A DNA stretch of 64,000 nucleotides from Aerococcus urinaeequi (GCF_001543205.1 NZ_CP014162.1:1922001-1986000); one strand, 5' to 3'. Positions 1 to 10,374 are shown, numbered from the stretch's first letter. Translations and numbers: made by a program. Notes: a model not told the origin generated them from the letters alone.

Positions 1-153
1 GCGACAACAAAAACTGAAATTCGGCAAGCCTTGGATGATCTTTACGAAGAGTATGTAGGGATCCACTTAAAAAGTAAGCATTTTATCAGCCAAATGGAAA
101 CTTTCGTCAATCCGCTTGACGACAAAAGAGAAAAAAAGTATGATAATAGCTGA
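1..153 (+). CDS. recO: DNA repair protein RecO, C-terminal end (5' truncated by window)
   Basis: Only the last 50 codons are visible, in frame from base 1 to a TGA at 151-153. The fragment contains YEEYVGIHLKSKHF, which resembles the C-terminal helix of Firmicute RecO proteins. RecO loads RecA onto SSB-coated single-stranded DNA in RecFOR gap repair. In many Lactobacillales recO lies directly before glyQS, which fits the neighbour here. The final charged tail (DDKREKKYDNS) is not conserved in the family. The identification rests on a short fragment and on synteny, so it is good but not certain. Confidence 0.8.
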   Translation, partial: ATTKTEIRQALDDLYEEYVGIHLKSKHFISQMETFVNPLDDKREKKYDNS

Positions 154-156
154 ATA

Positions 157-363
157 AAAGAAGTGCAGTGAAAATACTAAGTAAGAAGATGTAGATTCCA
201 AAGCGAAGCCGGATAGTGGGAGCGGCTGGATTGAAACCTTGTGAAGGCATATTGGAGCACTTAACAATAAAGTGCTGATGGATTTTATCCGTTAGAAGTA
301 GGGTGGAACCGCGAGATAATCGTCCCTATGTGTTTGTTTTTTCAAATACATAGGGGCTTTTTT
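157..363 (+). promoter_or_regulatory. Glycine T-box leader of glyQS
   Basis: The conserved T-box sequence AGGGTGGAACCGCG is at 300-313. Its TGGA (304-307) would pair with a tRNA ending in UCCA, as expected for tRNA-Gly with discriminator U. Stem I is closed by AGTGC near 161 and GCACT near 259. A GGC glycine codon at 246-248, in the context GAAGGCA, is the likely specifier. Uncharged tRNA-Gly should stabilise the antiterminator and let transcription enter glyQS. Confidence 0.93.
324..363 (+). terminator. T-box-controlled intrinsic terminator
   Basis: A 12-bp stem forms between 324-335 (CCCTATGTGTTT) and 344-355, followed by a run of T. Its 5' arm lies next to the T-box sequence, so terminator and antiterminator are mutually exclusive. 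Confidence 0.9.
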
Positions 364-423
364 GTGTCTTCTGATGTATTTGACCACTATCATAATAGAT
401 TAAAAAATGAGGAAGTGAACATC

Positions 424-1341
424 TTGGCAACGAATCAAAAAACATTTCAAGATATAATTTTAACTTTACAAAACTACTGGGCTGAACAAGGTTGTTTAGT
501 TTTAAACGCTTATGATACAGAAAAAGGTGCGGGTACCATGTCACCTTATACTTTCTTGCGTGCAATTGGTCCTGAACCATGGAACGCTTGTTACGTAGAA
601 CCATCTCGTCGTCCAGCAGATGGTCGTTACGGTGAGAACCCTAACCGTTTATACCAACATCACCAATTCCAAGTGGTGATGAAACCAAACCCAGATAACA
701 TTCAAGAATTATACATTGAAAGCTTGAAACAATTAGGAATTGACCCATTAAAACATGATATTCGTTTTGTAGAAGACAACTGGGAAAACCCATCACTTGG
801 CTGTGCTGGTTTAGGTTGGGAAGTTTGGTTAGATGGGATGGAAGTCACTCAATTTACTTATTTCCAACAAGTTGGTGGTTTAGAATGTAAACCTGTTACA
901 TCGGAATTAACATATGGTTTAGAACGTTTAGCTTCTTACATCCAAGAAGTAGATTCAGTTTACGATATTGAATGGGTTGAAGGCGTTAAATACGGTGAAA
1001 TTTTTGGTCAAGCAGAATACGAGCATTCAGTTTACTCATTTGAAGAATCGGATGTAGATATGTTATTCTCTGCCTTCAATAAGTATGAAGCTGAAGCCTT
1101 GAAACAAATCGACAACGAATTAGTCCACCCAGCTTATGACTACATTTTGAAATGTTCACATGCATTTAACTTACTAGATGCTCGTGGTGTGATTTCTGTT
1201 ACTGACCGTGCAGCTTACCTTGCTCGTATCCGTAACATGGCCCGCCGTGTAGCTAAAATGTTTGTGAAGAAACGTGCTGACTTGGGTTACCCATTGTTAG
1301 ACCGTGAAACAGCAGAAGCGTTATTGAAGGAGGAAAAATAA
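424..1341 (+). CDS. glyQ: Glycine-tRNA ligase alpha subunit
   Basis: GlyQ is the catalytic class II subunit of the heterotetrameric glycyl-tRNA synthetase and makes glycyl-AMP and Gly-tRNA. The 305-residue product is of family length and carries the typical N-terminal block with [12 protein letters not shown] at about residues 35-46, followed by the [16 protein letters not shown] stretch. I chose the TTG at 424: it follows a GAGGAAG ribosome site at 409-415 and gives the usual N-terminus ([15 protein letters not shown]). An ATG at 328 in the same frame lies inside the T-box terminator and would add 32 non-homologous residues. The last base overlaps the ATG of glyS, so the two are translationally coupled. 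Confidence 0.96.
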   Translation: MATNQKTFQDIILTLQNYWAEQGCLVLNAYDTEKGAGTMSPYTFLRAIGPEPWNACYVEPSRRPADGRYGENPNRLYQHHQFQVVMKPNPDNIQELYIESLKQLGIDPLKHDIRFVEDNWENPSLGCAGLGWEVWLDGMEVTQFTYFQQVGGLECKPVTSELTYGLERLASYIQEVDSVYDIEWVEGVKYGEIFGQAEYEHSVYSFEESDVDMLFSAFNKYEAEALKQIDNELVHPAYDYILKCSHAFNLLDARGVISVTDRAAYLARIRNMARRVAKMFVKKRADLGYPLLDRETAEALLKEEK

Positions 1342-3419
1342 TGAGCCAACATACATTTTTATTTGAAATTGGTTTGGAAGAAGTACCTGCTCAATACGTA
1401 CGTAATGCCGTGAACCAATTAAAATCACTAGTAGAAAACTTTTTATCAGACAACCGTTTAACTTTTGACAATGTCGAAACATTTGCGACACCTCGCCGTT
1501 TGACTGTACGTGTTAATGGTTTAGCCGACAAGCAAACAGACTTTTCTGAAGTAGCTAAGGGACCTGCTAAACGTATTGCCCAAGATGAAGAGGGTAATTG
1601 GACCAAAGCTGCCCAAGGTTTCGCTCGCGGTAAAGGTGCCTCTGTTGAGGATATTTACTTTGAAGAAGTTAAAGGTGAAGAGTATGTTTTCATTAATATT
1701 TCGGAACCAGGTAGCCAAGCGGCCGACATTTTACAAGATGTGGTTTCAGTTATCGACCAAATGTCATTCCCTGTTTCAATGCACTGGGCGTCTTATGACG
1801 TTAAATACATTCGTCCAATCCACTGGATGGTTGCCTTATTAGATGACCAAGTCTTACCGTTAACATTCTTGAATCTAACAGCTTCAAATATCTCTCGCGG
1901 ACACCGTTACCTAGGTTCTCAAGAGGTTGTGATTGTGGACGCTAATGCTTATGAAGCAGCCTTGGCAGATGAATTTGTTATTGTAAACCAAGACGAACGA
2001 AAAGCATTAATCGAACAACAAATCGAACAATTAGCGAATGAAAACAAATATCAAATCGATATCGATGCTGACTTACTTGAAGAAGTTACCCAAATTGTTG
2101 AATACCCAACTGCCTTTATCGGCAACTTCGACGACAAATACTTAGCGTTACCGGATGAAGTATTGATCACTTCAATGAAGAACCACCAACGTTACTTCTA
2201 TGTTAAAGACCAAGTAGGCAAATTGTTGCCATTATTCTTAGCTGTTCGTAACGGTAACGCTGATCACTTAGATAATGTCCGTAAGGGTAATCAAAAAGTC
2301 CTGACTGCACGTTTGGAGGATGGTTTCTTCTTCGTCAATGAAGATAAAACCAAAACGATTCAAGACTTCCAAGACCGTTTAGCTAAGGTAACTTTCCATG
2401 CTGAAATTGGTTCCTTACAGGAAAAAATGGCCCGTACTGGTCAAATCGCCAAATATCTAGCCGAAAAATGGTCCGGTCAGTTAGCTGACGTCCAAACCGG
2501 AGACATCACTCGTACTGGTGAAATCTACAAGTTCGATTTAATGACCGGTATTGTGGATGAGTTCTCAGAATTACAAGGGATTATGGGTGAAAAATATGCC
2601 TTAGCCTTTGGTGAAGTACCTGCAGTTGCTACTGCTATTCGCGAACACTACATGCCAATTTCTGCTGAAGGTGAATTGCCTGCTAGCCAATTGGGTAAAT
2701 TGTTTGCTGTGTCAGATAAACTAGATTCAGTGATTTCATTCTTTAATATTGACCGAATTCCTTCTGGTTCAAACGATCCGTTTGCTTTACGTCGACAAAC
2801 ATCAGGAATTGTGCGTATTCTAATCGAAAATGAGTTAACTTTTGACTGGAAAACTGATATCATTAGTATCTTGCAGACTGTTTATGGTATTGAAGACCAA
2901 GAGCGCCTAGTTGAATTACAAACAGCTTTAAGCCAATTTGTGAATGACCGCTTGAAAGCTATCTTAAATGACCAAGAAGTTCGTTACGATATTGCGGATG
3001 CTGTTTTGCAAAGTCGTTCAGCGGATATCTTAAGAAAACTAGCGGCAAGTAAAGTCTTACAAGCAGCTAGTGAAAAAGCGTCATTTAAAGAAACGCTTGA
3101 AGCATGGAACCGTATTTTGAACTTGGGTGCGAAAGCCCGTGAATTAAATGTCCAAGATGTTACAATAGAAGAAAGTCGTTTTGAATCTGATTCAGAAGCT
3201 GCATTATTCAATGCCGCCAAAGGCTTAGAGATGACAAATGACATGCAGGACAACTATAATCAACTTGAGGCTTTAACACCAGTTATTACTGAATTCTTTG
3301 ATAACAACATGGTATTTGCTGAAGATCAAACAGTACAAAACAACCGGTTAGCCATCTTAAGCATGATTGCGCAAGCCATTTTAACGCTTGCTGATACAAA
3401 CCGTATTAACACGAAATAA
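1341..3419 (+). CDS. glyS: Glycine-tRNA ligase beta subunit
   Basis: GlyS is the tRNA-binding beta subunit that partners GlyQ. The 692-residue length is normal for the family. The N-terminus FLFEIGLEEVPAQY is characteristic, and FATPRRLTVRV, GPAKRIA and RNGNADHLDNVRKGN are conserved family blocks. The middle carries the HD-like domain and the C-terminus the DALR-like anticodon-binding helical region. The start ATG overlaps the glyQ stop (TAATG) behind an AAGGAGG site. Expression is governed by the glycine T-box upstream of glyQ. No terminator is evident before obgE, 37 bases on, so some read-through is likely. Confidence 0.96.
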   Translation: MSQHTFLFEIGLEEVPAQYVRNAVNQLKSLVENFLSDNRLTFDNVETFATPRRLTVRVNGLADKQTDFSEVAKGPAKRIAQDEEGNWTKAAQGFARGKGASVEDIYFEEVKGEEYVFINISEPGSQAADILQDVVSVIDQMSFPVSMHWASYDVKYIRPIHWMVALLDDQVLPLTFLNLTASNISRGHRYLGSQEVVIVDANAYEAALADEFVIVNQDERKALIEQQIEQLANENKYQIDIDADLLEEVTQIVEYPTAFIGNFDDKYLALPDEVLITSMKNHQRYFYVKDQVGKLLPLFLAVRNGNADHLDNVRKGNQKVLTARLEDGFFFVNEDKTKTIQDFQDRLAKVTFHAEIGSLQEKMARTGQIAKYLAEKWSGQLADVQTGDITRTGEIYKFDLMTGIVDEFSELQGIMGEKYALAFGEVPAVATAIREHYMPISAEGELPASQLGKLFAVSDKLDSVISFFNIDRIPSGSNDPFALRRQTSGIVRILIENELTFDWKTDIISILQTVYGIEDQERLVELQTALSQFVNDRLKAILNDQEVRYDIADAVLQSRSADILRKLAASKVLQAASEKASFKETLEAWNRILNLGAKARELNVQDVTIEESRFESDSEAALFNAAKGLEMTNDMQDNYNQLEALTPVITEFFDNNMVFAEDQTVQNNRLAILSMIAQAILTLADTNRINTK

Positions 3420-3456
3420 AAGCAAAAATAAAAGAAATTGAAAGGAGGGGTAACAT

Positions 3457-4782
3457 ATGTCAACATTTTTTGATTATGCCAAGATCTGGGTAAAAGCAGG
3501 TAAGGGTGGCGACGGTATGGTTGCCTTTTTACGAGAAAAATATCGTCCAGATGGAGGTCCAGCTGGAGGAGATGGCGGTCGCGGAGGCGACATCATCTTC
3601 AAAGTTGACGAAGGGTTAAGAACCTTGATGGATTTCCGTTACAACCGACACTTTAAGGCGAAACCAGGTGAAAATGGGATGCCAAAAGGTATGTACGGTC
3701 GTGGTGCAGAGGATATGTATGTCGCTGTACCCCCTGGAACTGTTGTCAAAAACTTTGACACTGGTCAAATTATTGGTGATTTAGTGGAGAACGGTGAAGA
3801 GCTCATCGTTGCACATGGTGGTCGTGGTGGCCGTGGAAACATGAAATTTGCGACTCACAACAACCCGGCACCAGAAATCGCTGAAAATGGTGAACCAGGT
3901 GACGAAATTACCCTACAACTAGAATTGAAATTGATCGCGGATGCTGGATTAGTTGGTTTCCCATCAGTTGGTAAATCAACCTTACTATCTGTTGTTACAG
4001 CGGCAACACCTAAAATTGGTGATTACCACTTTACAACAATTACACCGAACTTGGGTGTGGTAAATACCCGTTCACATGAATCTTTTGTATTAGCCGATTT
4101 ACCAGGGTTAATCGAAGGGGCTGCTGACGGTATTGGTTTAGGGTTCCAATTCTTACGCCACGTTGAGCGTACTAAGGTGATTTTACATGTAATTGATATG
4201 GGTGGTTCTGAAAACCGCGACCCATTTGATGACTATGTAGCCATCAACAAAGAATTAGATAATTATGATGATAATTTGATGTCTAGACCAACGATTATCG
4301 TAGCCAATAAAATGGATATTCCTGAAGCTGAATTATATATTGAAGAATTCAAGGAAAAACTTGCAAGTTATTTTGCAGAAAACTATCCAGACTTGGAATT
4401 GCCAGAAATCTTCCCAATTTCAGCTTATACTAGAGAAGGCTTAGATCCTTTAATGGACCATACGGCTGAATTGATCCGTTTAGAAGAAGAGCGCATTGCT
4501 GAAGAAGGTAAACAAGCGTCTACTGAAACAGTGATTTATGAAATTCCTGAAGACGAAGAGCCGCCATTCTATGTAGGCCGTGAATCTGATGGTACCTTCT
4601 ACCTGTACGGTGACAAGATTGAGAAAACATTCAAGATGGCGAACTTGGAATATGATGAGTCGGCATTACGATTTGCTCGTCAGTTGAAGAATATGGGCGT
4701 TGATAAAGCCTTGGCTGCACGTGGTGCGAAACAAGGGGATATTATCCGTATTTTAGATTACGAGTTTGAATTCCAAGAATAG
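3457..4782 (+). CDS. obgE: GTPase ObgE/CgtA
   Basis: Obg is an essential GTPase that binds the 50S ribosomal subunit and links ribosome maturation to growth and stress signalling. The 441-residue protein has the three expected domains: a glycine-rich Obg domain (about 1-160, with [10 protein letters not shown] and GGRGGRGN), the G domain (about 160-335) and a C-terminal OCT domain (about 355-435). G-domain motifs are the P-loop GFPSVGKST near residue 167, DLPGLIEGA near 215 and NKMD near 284. The start follows a strong AAAGGAGGGG site. A structured, terminator-like stretch lies directly downstream. Confidence 0.97.
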   Translation: MSTFFDYAKIWVKAGKGGDGMVAFLREKYRPDGGPAGGDGGRGGDIIFKVDEGLRTLMDFRYNRHFKAKPGENGMPKGMYGRGAEDMYVAVPPGTVVKNFDTGQIIGDLVENGEELIVAHGGRGGRGNMKFATHNNPAPEIAENGEPGDEITLQLELKLIADAGLVGFPSVGKSTLLSVVTAATPKIGDYHFTTITPNLGVVNTRSHESFVLADLPGLIEGAADGIGLGFQFLRHVERTKVILHVIDMGGSENRDPFDDYVAINKELDNYDDNLMSRPTIIVANKMDIPEAELYIEEFKEKLASYFAENYPDLELPEIFPISAYTREGLDPLMDHTAELIRLEEERIAEEGKQASTETVIYEIPEDEEPPFYVGRESDGTFYLYGDKIEKTFKMANLEYDESALRFARQLKNMGVDKALAARGAKQGDIIRILDYEFEFQE

Positions 4783-4784
4783 TA

Positions 4785-5007
4785 GGTGCGACAAAAGTCG
4801 TTTAGAATTGACGGGCCGGATCAAAAGCCGAACAATTACTTTAAAAGTAATTGGCGTATTTTGGGAAGCATCGTATAATTCTGACTTTGGGCGCCTGATA
4901 TCATGAGGATTGTTGGTGGGGGGTGACTCTTTAGTCTCAAACCCATCAAAAGACGAGCGCACATTGAACAGGGAGACTTGGATTTAATGTGCGCTCTTGA
5001 TTTTTTT
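4785..5007 (+). ncRNA. Possible structured RNA between obgE and rnz
   Basis: This 220-base stretch has no open frame resembling a gene but several stacked helices. CGAC/GTCG closes a small hairpin at 4790-4800. CAATTACTT/AAGTAATTG is a perfect 9-bp stem with a 3-base loop at about 4833-4853. TTGGTGGG near 4912 pairs with CCCATCAA near 4941. The last element is an 11-bp terminator. This could be a small RNA with its own terminator or simply a folded obgE 3' UTR. I see no clear promoter and do not recognise the family; a diverged 6S-type RNA is a guess. Confidence 0.35.
4955..5007 (+). terminator. Intrinsic terminator before rnz
   Basis: GAGCGCACATT (4955-4965) pairs perfectly over 11 bp with AATGTGCGCTC (4986-4996), followed by TTGA and seven T. 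It should end transcription from obgE or from the candidate structured RNA. Confidence 0.88.
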
Positions 5008-5039
5008 ACGAATATATAAAATAGAAATGAGCGAAAAAA

Positions 5040-5960
5040 GTGGAGATAACTTTTTTGGGAACAGGTGCTGGCGTTCCGAGTAGAAGCCGTAATGTGACAA
5101 GCATCATGTTAAAACTATTAGACGAAAGTAATGAAATGTGGATGTTTGATTGTGGGGAAGCAACGCAACATCAAATTATGAAAACCACATTGAAACCGCG
5201 TAAAGTTACTAAAATATTTATCACGCATTTACACGGAGATCACATTTTTGGCTTGCCAGGATTTTTATCTTCAAGAAGCCATCAAGGCGGGGAAGCTCCG
5301 GTGACCATTTATGGACCTAAAGGGATTAAAGCTTATATTGATAACTTTCTTAAAGTTACCCGTACGACCTTAGGATATGATCTAATCATTCAGGAGTTAG
5401 CCGATGAAGGTATGGTCTTTCAAAATGACCAATACCAGGTCATCTATAAGACTTTAGACCACGCCGTTCAGTCTTATGGCTTTAGAATCATTGAGGCAGA
5501 CCAAGTAGGGGAGTTGTTGATAGATAAGGCTAGGGAAGCGGGCGTACCAAATGGGCCTTTACTAGGTCAATTAAAACAAGGTAAGACCATTACTTTAGAA
5601 GACGGTACCCAGTTAGATGGTCGTGACTTTATTGGACCTGACAAAAAGGGCCATATAGTAACCGTCCTAGGTGATACCCGTTATAACCAAAATGCGGTAG
5701 CTCTTGCTAAAGATGCGGACCTTTTAGTGCATGAGGCGACCTTTGCTGCCGGCGAGGAACGCATGGCGCGTAATTACTACCATTCAACCGCTAAACAAGC
5801 TGGTCAGGTGGCTAAGGAAGCCAATGTCAAGAAATTATTACTAACCCATATCTCAGCTAGATATGTAGGAAAAGCCTCACAACAACTAGAGGCAGATGCC
5901 AAAAAAGTGTTTGCCAATAGCCAAATTGTAAAAGATTTTGATTCAATCAGTCTCGGATAA
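5040..5960 (+). CDS. rnz: Ribonuclease Z
   Basis: RNase Z is a metallo-beta-lactamase-fold endonuclease that trims the 3' trailer of tRNA precursors lacking an encoded CCA. The 306-residue product starts MEITFLGTGAGVPS, matching the family N-terminus. The zinc motif THLHGDHIFGLPG sits at about 62-74 (His63, His65, Asp67, His68), with further ligands in LDHAVQSYGF and in the C-terminal LLLTHISARY block. The start is a GTG at 5040. Its ribosome site is weak (only AATGAGCG upstream), but the N-terminal homology leaves little choice. Confidence 0.95.
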   Translation: MEITFLGTGAGVPSRSRNVTSIMLKLLDESNEMWMFDCGEATQHQIMKTTLKPRKVTKIFITHLHGDHIFGLPGFLSSRSHQGGEAPVTIYGPKGIKAYIDNFLKVTRTTLGYDLIIQELADEGMVFQNDQYQVIYKTLDHAVQSYGFRIIEADQVGELLIDKAREAGVPNGPLLGQLKQGKTITLEDGTQLDGRDFIGPDKKGHIVTVLGDTRYNQNAVALAKDADLLVHEATFAAGEERMARNYYHSTAKQAGQVAKEANVKKLLLTHISARYVGKASQQLEADAKKVFANSQIVKDFDSISLG

Positions 5961-5987
5961 GTAGCCACATTTATAGGAGTGATGAAA

Positions 5988-6785
5988 ATGTCTCAAACAT
6001 ACACAGTCATTACGGGTGCATCTTCTGGAATCGGTCAAGCTTTTGCTTATAAAATGGCCAGCGAAGGTAGAAATATCATCATCAACGGTCGGAATAAAAA
6101 GCGGTTGGACGAAACAAAGAAACAGGCCAAAGAATTAGGTGCTGGACAAGTTTTAGCTTATACAGCCGACTTAGTGACTGGTGACGAAGCCGAGAAATTC
6201 GCCCAATATTGCTTTGACAAAGGACAAATCGAAAATTTTGTCCATTGTTTAGGCTTCGGTGATTTTTCAACAATTAGTGACCAAGCTTATACGCAAATCG
6301 CAAAACTGACCCATACAAATTTATTATTAACCATGTTTCTTTCAAAACGCTTTGCTGCTGGGATGTTACACCAAGATACGAAAGCCAATAACATCACCTT
6401 AATTGCGTCAGTTGCTGGCTTAATTCAAACGCCTAAATCAGCTGTCTACGCAGCCAGTAAAGCGGGCGTTCATGCCTTTGCCAACGGCTTAAGACAAGAT
6501 TTGTGGTCAACCAAGATTAAAGTGACTTGTATCTTGCCTGGTCCAGTTGACACTGCCTTCTTTGATATCGCGGATAAAGATGGGTCATACTTTAAAAATG
6601 TCCAATCTTTTGCCACCACACCAGAGATTGTTGCTGACAAAATGGCAACCGCGATTGAACGTGGCCAGTTTGAGGTAGTCGTGCCATTTTACTACGACAT
6701 TATGAACCGTCTAATGAGATTGGCGCCAAGCCTAGCCTATCGCTTGATTCATATGACCTATGAAAAAGGCCAATTTAGAGACTAA
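5988..6785 (+). CDS. SDR family NAD(P)-dependent oxidoreductase
   Basis: A classical short-chain dehydrogenase of 266 residues. The Rossmann glycine motif TGASSGIG is at about 9-16, the catalytic Ser is near 141 (ASVAGL), and the Tyr/Lys pair of YAASK is at 154 and 158. LPGPVDTAFF is the usual post-catalytic loop. The ATG at 5988 follows AGGAG (5974-5978) at good spacing; a GTG/ATG pair just upstream would sit on the ribosome site. The substrate cannot be read from the sequence. It belongs to the DltE/YqjQ-like group of Firmicute SDRs and lies between rnz and recJ, so it is probably co-transcribed with them. Confidence 0.88.
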   Translation: MSQTYTVITGASSGIGQAFAYKMASEGRNIIINGRNKKRLDETKKQAKELGAGQVLAYTADLVTGDEAEKFAQYCFDKGQIENFVHCLGFGDFSTISDQAYTQIAKLTHTNLLLTMFLSKRFAAGMLHQDTKANNITLIASVAGLIQTPKSAVYAASKAGVHAFANGLRQDLWSTKIKVTCILPGPVDTAFFDIADKDGSYFKNVQSFATTPEIVADKMATAIERGQFEVVVPFYYDIMNRLMRLAPSLAYRLIHMTYEKGQFRD

Positions 6786-6817
6786 TTTTCTACGAAACTT
6801 AGAAATGAGGACAAATT

Positions 6818-9163
6818 TTGTTGCAATCAGTTTATGAATGGATAGAACCTGAATACTTAAGCAATGCAGATGATACAGCTGCAGCCTTTATCCAGCAGCT
6901 AGCTGAAGAACTATCCTTACCAAAGATGGTCGTACAGGTCATTTATGATAAGGGCTACCAAACACCTGAAGCGATTCAAGCTTTTATCGCTAAAGAGCCC
7001 GTATTTCATGATCCATTCTTATTAAAAGATATGGAAAAGGCCGTTTCAAGACTACAACAAGCGGTTGAAGACTATGAAGAGATTTTAATCTACGGGGATT
7101 ATGACGCAGATGGGATCACTTCAACGACTATTTTGTATGAAACCCTAGAAATGCTTGGGGCCAATGTATCCTTCTACTTACCTAACCGGTTTGAAGATGG
7201 GTACGGACCAAACAAGGATGTCTATGCTTATTACATCAAGAAAGGGACCCAACTAATCCTTACTTGTGATAATGGGGTAGCAGGACACGAAGCCGTAGCT
7301 TACGCCAAAGACCAAGGTGTTGACGTGATTATCACGGACCACCATGAAATTGGAGACAGCTTGCCGGAAGCCTATGCCATCGTCCATCCACGCCACCCAG
7401 AAGGCCAATATCCTTTTGGTGATTTAGCAGGTGCTGGTGTCGCCTTGAAATTAGCCACAGCCTTACTTGGTGAAACGCCAAGTGATTTACTGGATGTTGC
7501 CGCTATTGGCACTGTTGCTGACTTGGTGTCATTAACTGACGAAAACCGAGTTATTGTGGCATCTGGTTTAGACCAAATGAAGCATACCGAGCGGTTAGGC
7601 TTACAGATGTTCTTTGAAAAAGAAAGCATTCAGCCAGACCAAATCGATGAGCAAACGATTGGTTTTATACTGGGACCAAGATTAAATGCTTTAGGTCGTT
7701 TAGGCGATCCAAACCCTGGTGTGCGGTTCTTAACCTCTTTTGATGACCAAGAAGTTGGTGAATTGGTTGAGTTACTAGACTCAGAAAATAACGCCCGTAA
7801 AGCCATCGTTGATGAGATGGTGAAGGAAGCGGAAGCTTTAGTTGACGGTGAAAGTCAATTACCGCAAATGATTATCTTGAGCCAAGAAGGTTGGCATGAA
7901 GGAGTCCTTGGAATTGTAGCCAGCCGTTTGGTTGAAAAATACCACCGACCAACCATTCTACTAAGTAAGAATACTGAAAATGGCAGCTATAAAGGCTCTG
8001 GCCGTTCGATAGAAGGGATTGACCTTTTCCAAGTATTACAAGCCGGTAAAGACTATGCGGACAAATTTGGTGGTCATGAAATGGCCGCTGGGATGACTGT
8101 AGCTATCGACCAGTTTGAAGCTTGGAAGACGGCTTTACTTGACCGAGTGGCTGAATTTGAAGCCGTACTTACTGAGCAAACACCTCTAAAACTTGATGGG
8201 ATTATTGGGATTACAGACATTACCCTTGAAAACATCAAAGCCCTTGACCCAATTAAACCCTTTGGTACCGATAATCGACAGCCCTTGTTTTTAATAAAGG
8301 ACGTCCAATTATCACAAATCCAATTGATTGGGAAGGACAAGAATACTTTAAAACTGACAGTAGCAGATGCAGATGTCAAAACAAGTATGATTGCTTTTAA
8401 ATCTGGCGCCTTAGCCAAACAATTAGTAGCGAACGAACCAATCGATGTGGTGGTGACCTTGTCCATCAACGCATGGAACGGGAACCAATCACCGCAAGCT
8501 CAAATCAAGGATATTCGCCAGTCTAGTAAAAGTATTTTTGACTTGCGAAATATGCGTGAGCGTGATCAAATTATGTCAATTGAAAATGCCACTTATGTCT
8601 TTGAAAATGCGCCGTTTTTCAAAGCTTATAAAGACGAAATCCCTTTCACAAGTGAAGCCATCATGACCAGTGAGATTGATCAAATACTTGAAAAAGGATC
8701 AGCATTTGCTAGAAAGAATAGCTTAGTTATTTTTGATATTCCAAAGGACTTATCAGCAGTTAAAAACCTGATAAACCAGGCGGCCATTGATAATATTTAT
8801 ATCTATGCTTATTCTGCGGTCAATGCCTACATGGTTGGAAAGCCAACCCGGCAAGAATTCGGCCAATTATATAAATACTTACAAGGCCACGGAACAGTTC
8901 CACTGGCGGGTAAGGAACAGGCATTGGCAGATTTCTTCAAAATTTCTAAAGTGAAACTTGATTTAATGGTGAAAGTCTTAGAAGAAGCGGAATTGGTTAA
9001 ATGGCATAACACAGATTTAGTGACCTTACCGGTAAATGAAAAGGTAGACTTATTGGCTACTCAAACCATGGCCGATTGGGAAACCCAAATCAATAATGAA
9101 CGACTCTTACGGTATAATGATGTTACGATGATTAAAGATTATTTCTATTCAGGAGGAAAATAA
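6818..9163 (+). CDS. recJ: Single-stranded-DNA-specific exonuclease RecJ
   Basis: RecJ is the 5'-3' single-strand exonuclease acting with RecQ-type helicases in RecFOR recombination and in mismatch and base-excision repair. The 781-residue product has the DHH phosphoesterase core: [11 protein letters not shown] near residue 92, the DHHE motif near 174, and a DHHA1-like [11 protein letters not shown] block near 410. It then carries the OB-fold and the extra C-terminal domain (about 560-781) typical of Bacilli RecJ. The start is TTG at 6818 (or 6821), seven bases after GAGG. The stop overlaps the apt ATG. Confidence 0.96.
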   Translation: MLQSVYEWIEPEYLSNADDTAAAFIQQLAEELSLPKMVVQVIYDKGYQTPEAIQAFIAKEPVFHDPFLLKDMEKAVSRLQQAVEDYEEILIYGDYDADGITSTTILYETLEMLGANVSFYLPNRFEDGYGPNKDVYAYYIKKGTQLILTCDNGVAGHEAVAYAKDQGVDVIITDHHEIGDSLPEAYAIVHPRHPEGQYPFGDLAGAGVALKLATALLGETPSDLLDVAAIGTVADLVSLTDENRVIVASGLDQMKHTERLGLQMFFEKESIQPDQIDEQTIGFILGPRLNALGRLGDPNPGVRFLTSFDDQEVGELVELLDSENNARKAIVDEMVKEAEALVDGESQLPQMIILSQEGWHEGVLGIVASRLVEKYHRPTILLSKNTENGSYKGSGRSIEGIDLFQVLQAGKDYADKFGGHEMAAGMTVAIDQFEAWKTALLDRVAEFEAVLTEQTPLKLDGIIGITDITLENIKALDPIKPFGTDNRQPLFLIKDVQLSQIQLIGKDKNTLKLTVADADVKTSMIAFKSGALAKQLVANEPIDVVVTLSINAWNGNQSPQAQIKDIRQSSKSIFDLRNMRERDQIMSIENATYVFENAPFFKAYKDEIPFTSEAIMTSEIDQILEKGSAFARKNSLVIFDIPKDLSAVKNLINQAAIDNIYIYAYSAVNAYMVGKPTRQEFGQLYKYLQGHGTVPLAGKEQALADFFKISKVKLDLMVKVLEEAELVKWHNTDLVTLPVNEKVDLLATQTMADWETQINNERLLRYNDVTMIKDYFYSGGK

Positions 9164-9675
9164 TGGATTTTAAACAATATATTGCAGACGTACAGGACTT
9201 CCCAGAGAAAGATATTTTATTTAGAGATATCACGCCTTTGATGGGGAATGGCCCAGCCTTCCACGAAGCAATTAATGAAATCGTGGAATTTGCACGTGAG
9301 AAAGATGTAGATGTGGTTGTTGGACCAGAAGCCCGCGGATTTATCGTTGGTTGTCCAGTTGCTTATGCATTAAATATTGGCTTCGTTCCCGCACGTAAAA
9401 AAGGTAAATTGCCTCGTGAAATCGAGTCAATCGATTACGGTTTGGAGTACGGTCAATCAACCCTACAAATCCATAAAGATGCGATTAAACCTGGCGATAA
9501 AGTCTTAATTGCAGATGACTTATTGGCAACTGGTGGTACCATCGAAGCTTGTGTATCATTAATTGAAAAATTAGGAGGCGAAGTTGTCGGTGCAGCCTTC
9601 TTAGTAGAATTAGATGAATTCAAAGCCAGAGAAAAAATTGCTGGTACTGACGTATTCTCATTAATGCACTACTAA
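9163..9675 (+). CDS. apt: Adenine phosphoribosyltransferase
   Basis: Apt converts adenine and PRPP to AMP in purine salvage. The 170-residue length is typical. The N-terminus [16 protein letters not shown], the GPEARGF block near residues 57-63 and the PRPP-binding loop [13 protein letters not shown] near 113-125 are all family signatures. The start codon overlaps the recJ stop (TAATG) behind AGGAGG, so the two genes are coupled. A recJ-apt order is common in Firmicutes, where apt often precedes relA. Here a terminator follows instead. Confidence 0.97.
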   Translation: MDFKQYIADVQDFPEKDILFRDITPLMGNGPAFHEAINEIVEFAREKDVDVVVGPEARGFIVGCPVAYALNIGFVPARKKGKLPREIESIDYGLEYGQSTLQIHKDAIKPGDKVLIADDLLATGGTIEACVSLIEKLGGEVVGAAFLVELDEFKAREKIAGTDVFSLMHY

Positions 9676-9697
9676 TATGAAGTAGTAAAATAACAGA

Positions 9698-9743
9698 AAA
9701 CATGACCAAATCCCCATAGGGCGAGACTTGGTCATGTTTTTTT
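9698..9743 (+). terminator. Terminator after apt
   Basis: AACATGACCAA pairs with TTGGTCATGTT around a 16-base loop and is followed by a T run. It closes the rnz-SDR-recJ-apt run. Confidence 0.9.
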
Positions 9744-9784
9744 GCATAAATAATAGCATTTTGGTCGAACAATCATCATAAGGC

Positions 9785-10265
9785 GGTAATATTCAATTCA
9801 GATACAGCTCATAAGACGGTAGCCCCGGCCAACGTGACCTGATCTTCACTAACAGAACATCTTACGGTCCCGTCCAAGCTTCTTTAGGACTTACGCTTAG
9901 TAAAGCTACTATTGCTTCGCTTACAGAAACAGGTTGCAATTTATAAAACGGGGAGGCCATGACCGATTGGTCACCATCACAAGTTACTGTTAATTGACCA
10001 CTAAGTGTATCAAAAGAAACTTGAATCGATATAGTTCATGATGACGAAAGCTGTCGCAGGTCCACGAAAATCAATTTACCGTCGAGGGTAAACTAACGTA
10101 AATGGTAGTTGCCAGCTTCTTTAACCGCGATGGCTGTTTCTGACAGGATATTTTCCTTTGTGATGTTAATTATCAAGTTTTCTGGTAACTAATTGTCTAA
10201 AATACAGAAGCAGGATTAGCTTCAAGTAATTGTTCTGCAAATGCATCGACGATATATTGCTTCAT
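9785..10265 (-). pseudogene. Decayed PhzF-family isomerase remnant
   Basis: Read on the minus strand from an ATG at 10265, this gives MKQYIVDAFAEQLLEANPAS, which matches PhzF-family N-termini. The homology continues only by changing frame at least three times. Recognisable pieces are LPENLIINITKEN, LSETAIAVKEAGNYHLR, ATAFVIMNYID, SFDTLSGQLTVTCDGD and FYKLQPVSVSEAI. At least two stops replace expected Trp codons (TGG to TAG). The homology fades after PKEAWTGP, roughly half of a normal 290-residue protein. PhzF proteins are diaminopimelate-epimerase-fold isomerases. The gene is clearly dead and its 3' half is gone. Confidence 0.82.
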
Positions 10266-10374
10266 ATACTTTACGCCTGCAATCTGGAATATCTCTTGCG
10301 ATTAATTTAGTGGATATTTCAAAAATGTAAATAGGTGATTGTCGTATAGGCATCGACATGGTTAATTTGAGTGC

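Noticed and set aside
328-423. N-terminal extension of glyQ from ATG 328
   Set aside because: It lies within the T-box terminator stem, has no ribosome site and no family similarity.
67-604. Minus-strand frames of 66 and 92 residues around the recO-glyQ junction
   Set aside because: They are antisense to recO, the T-box and glyQ and show no coding signature.
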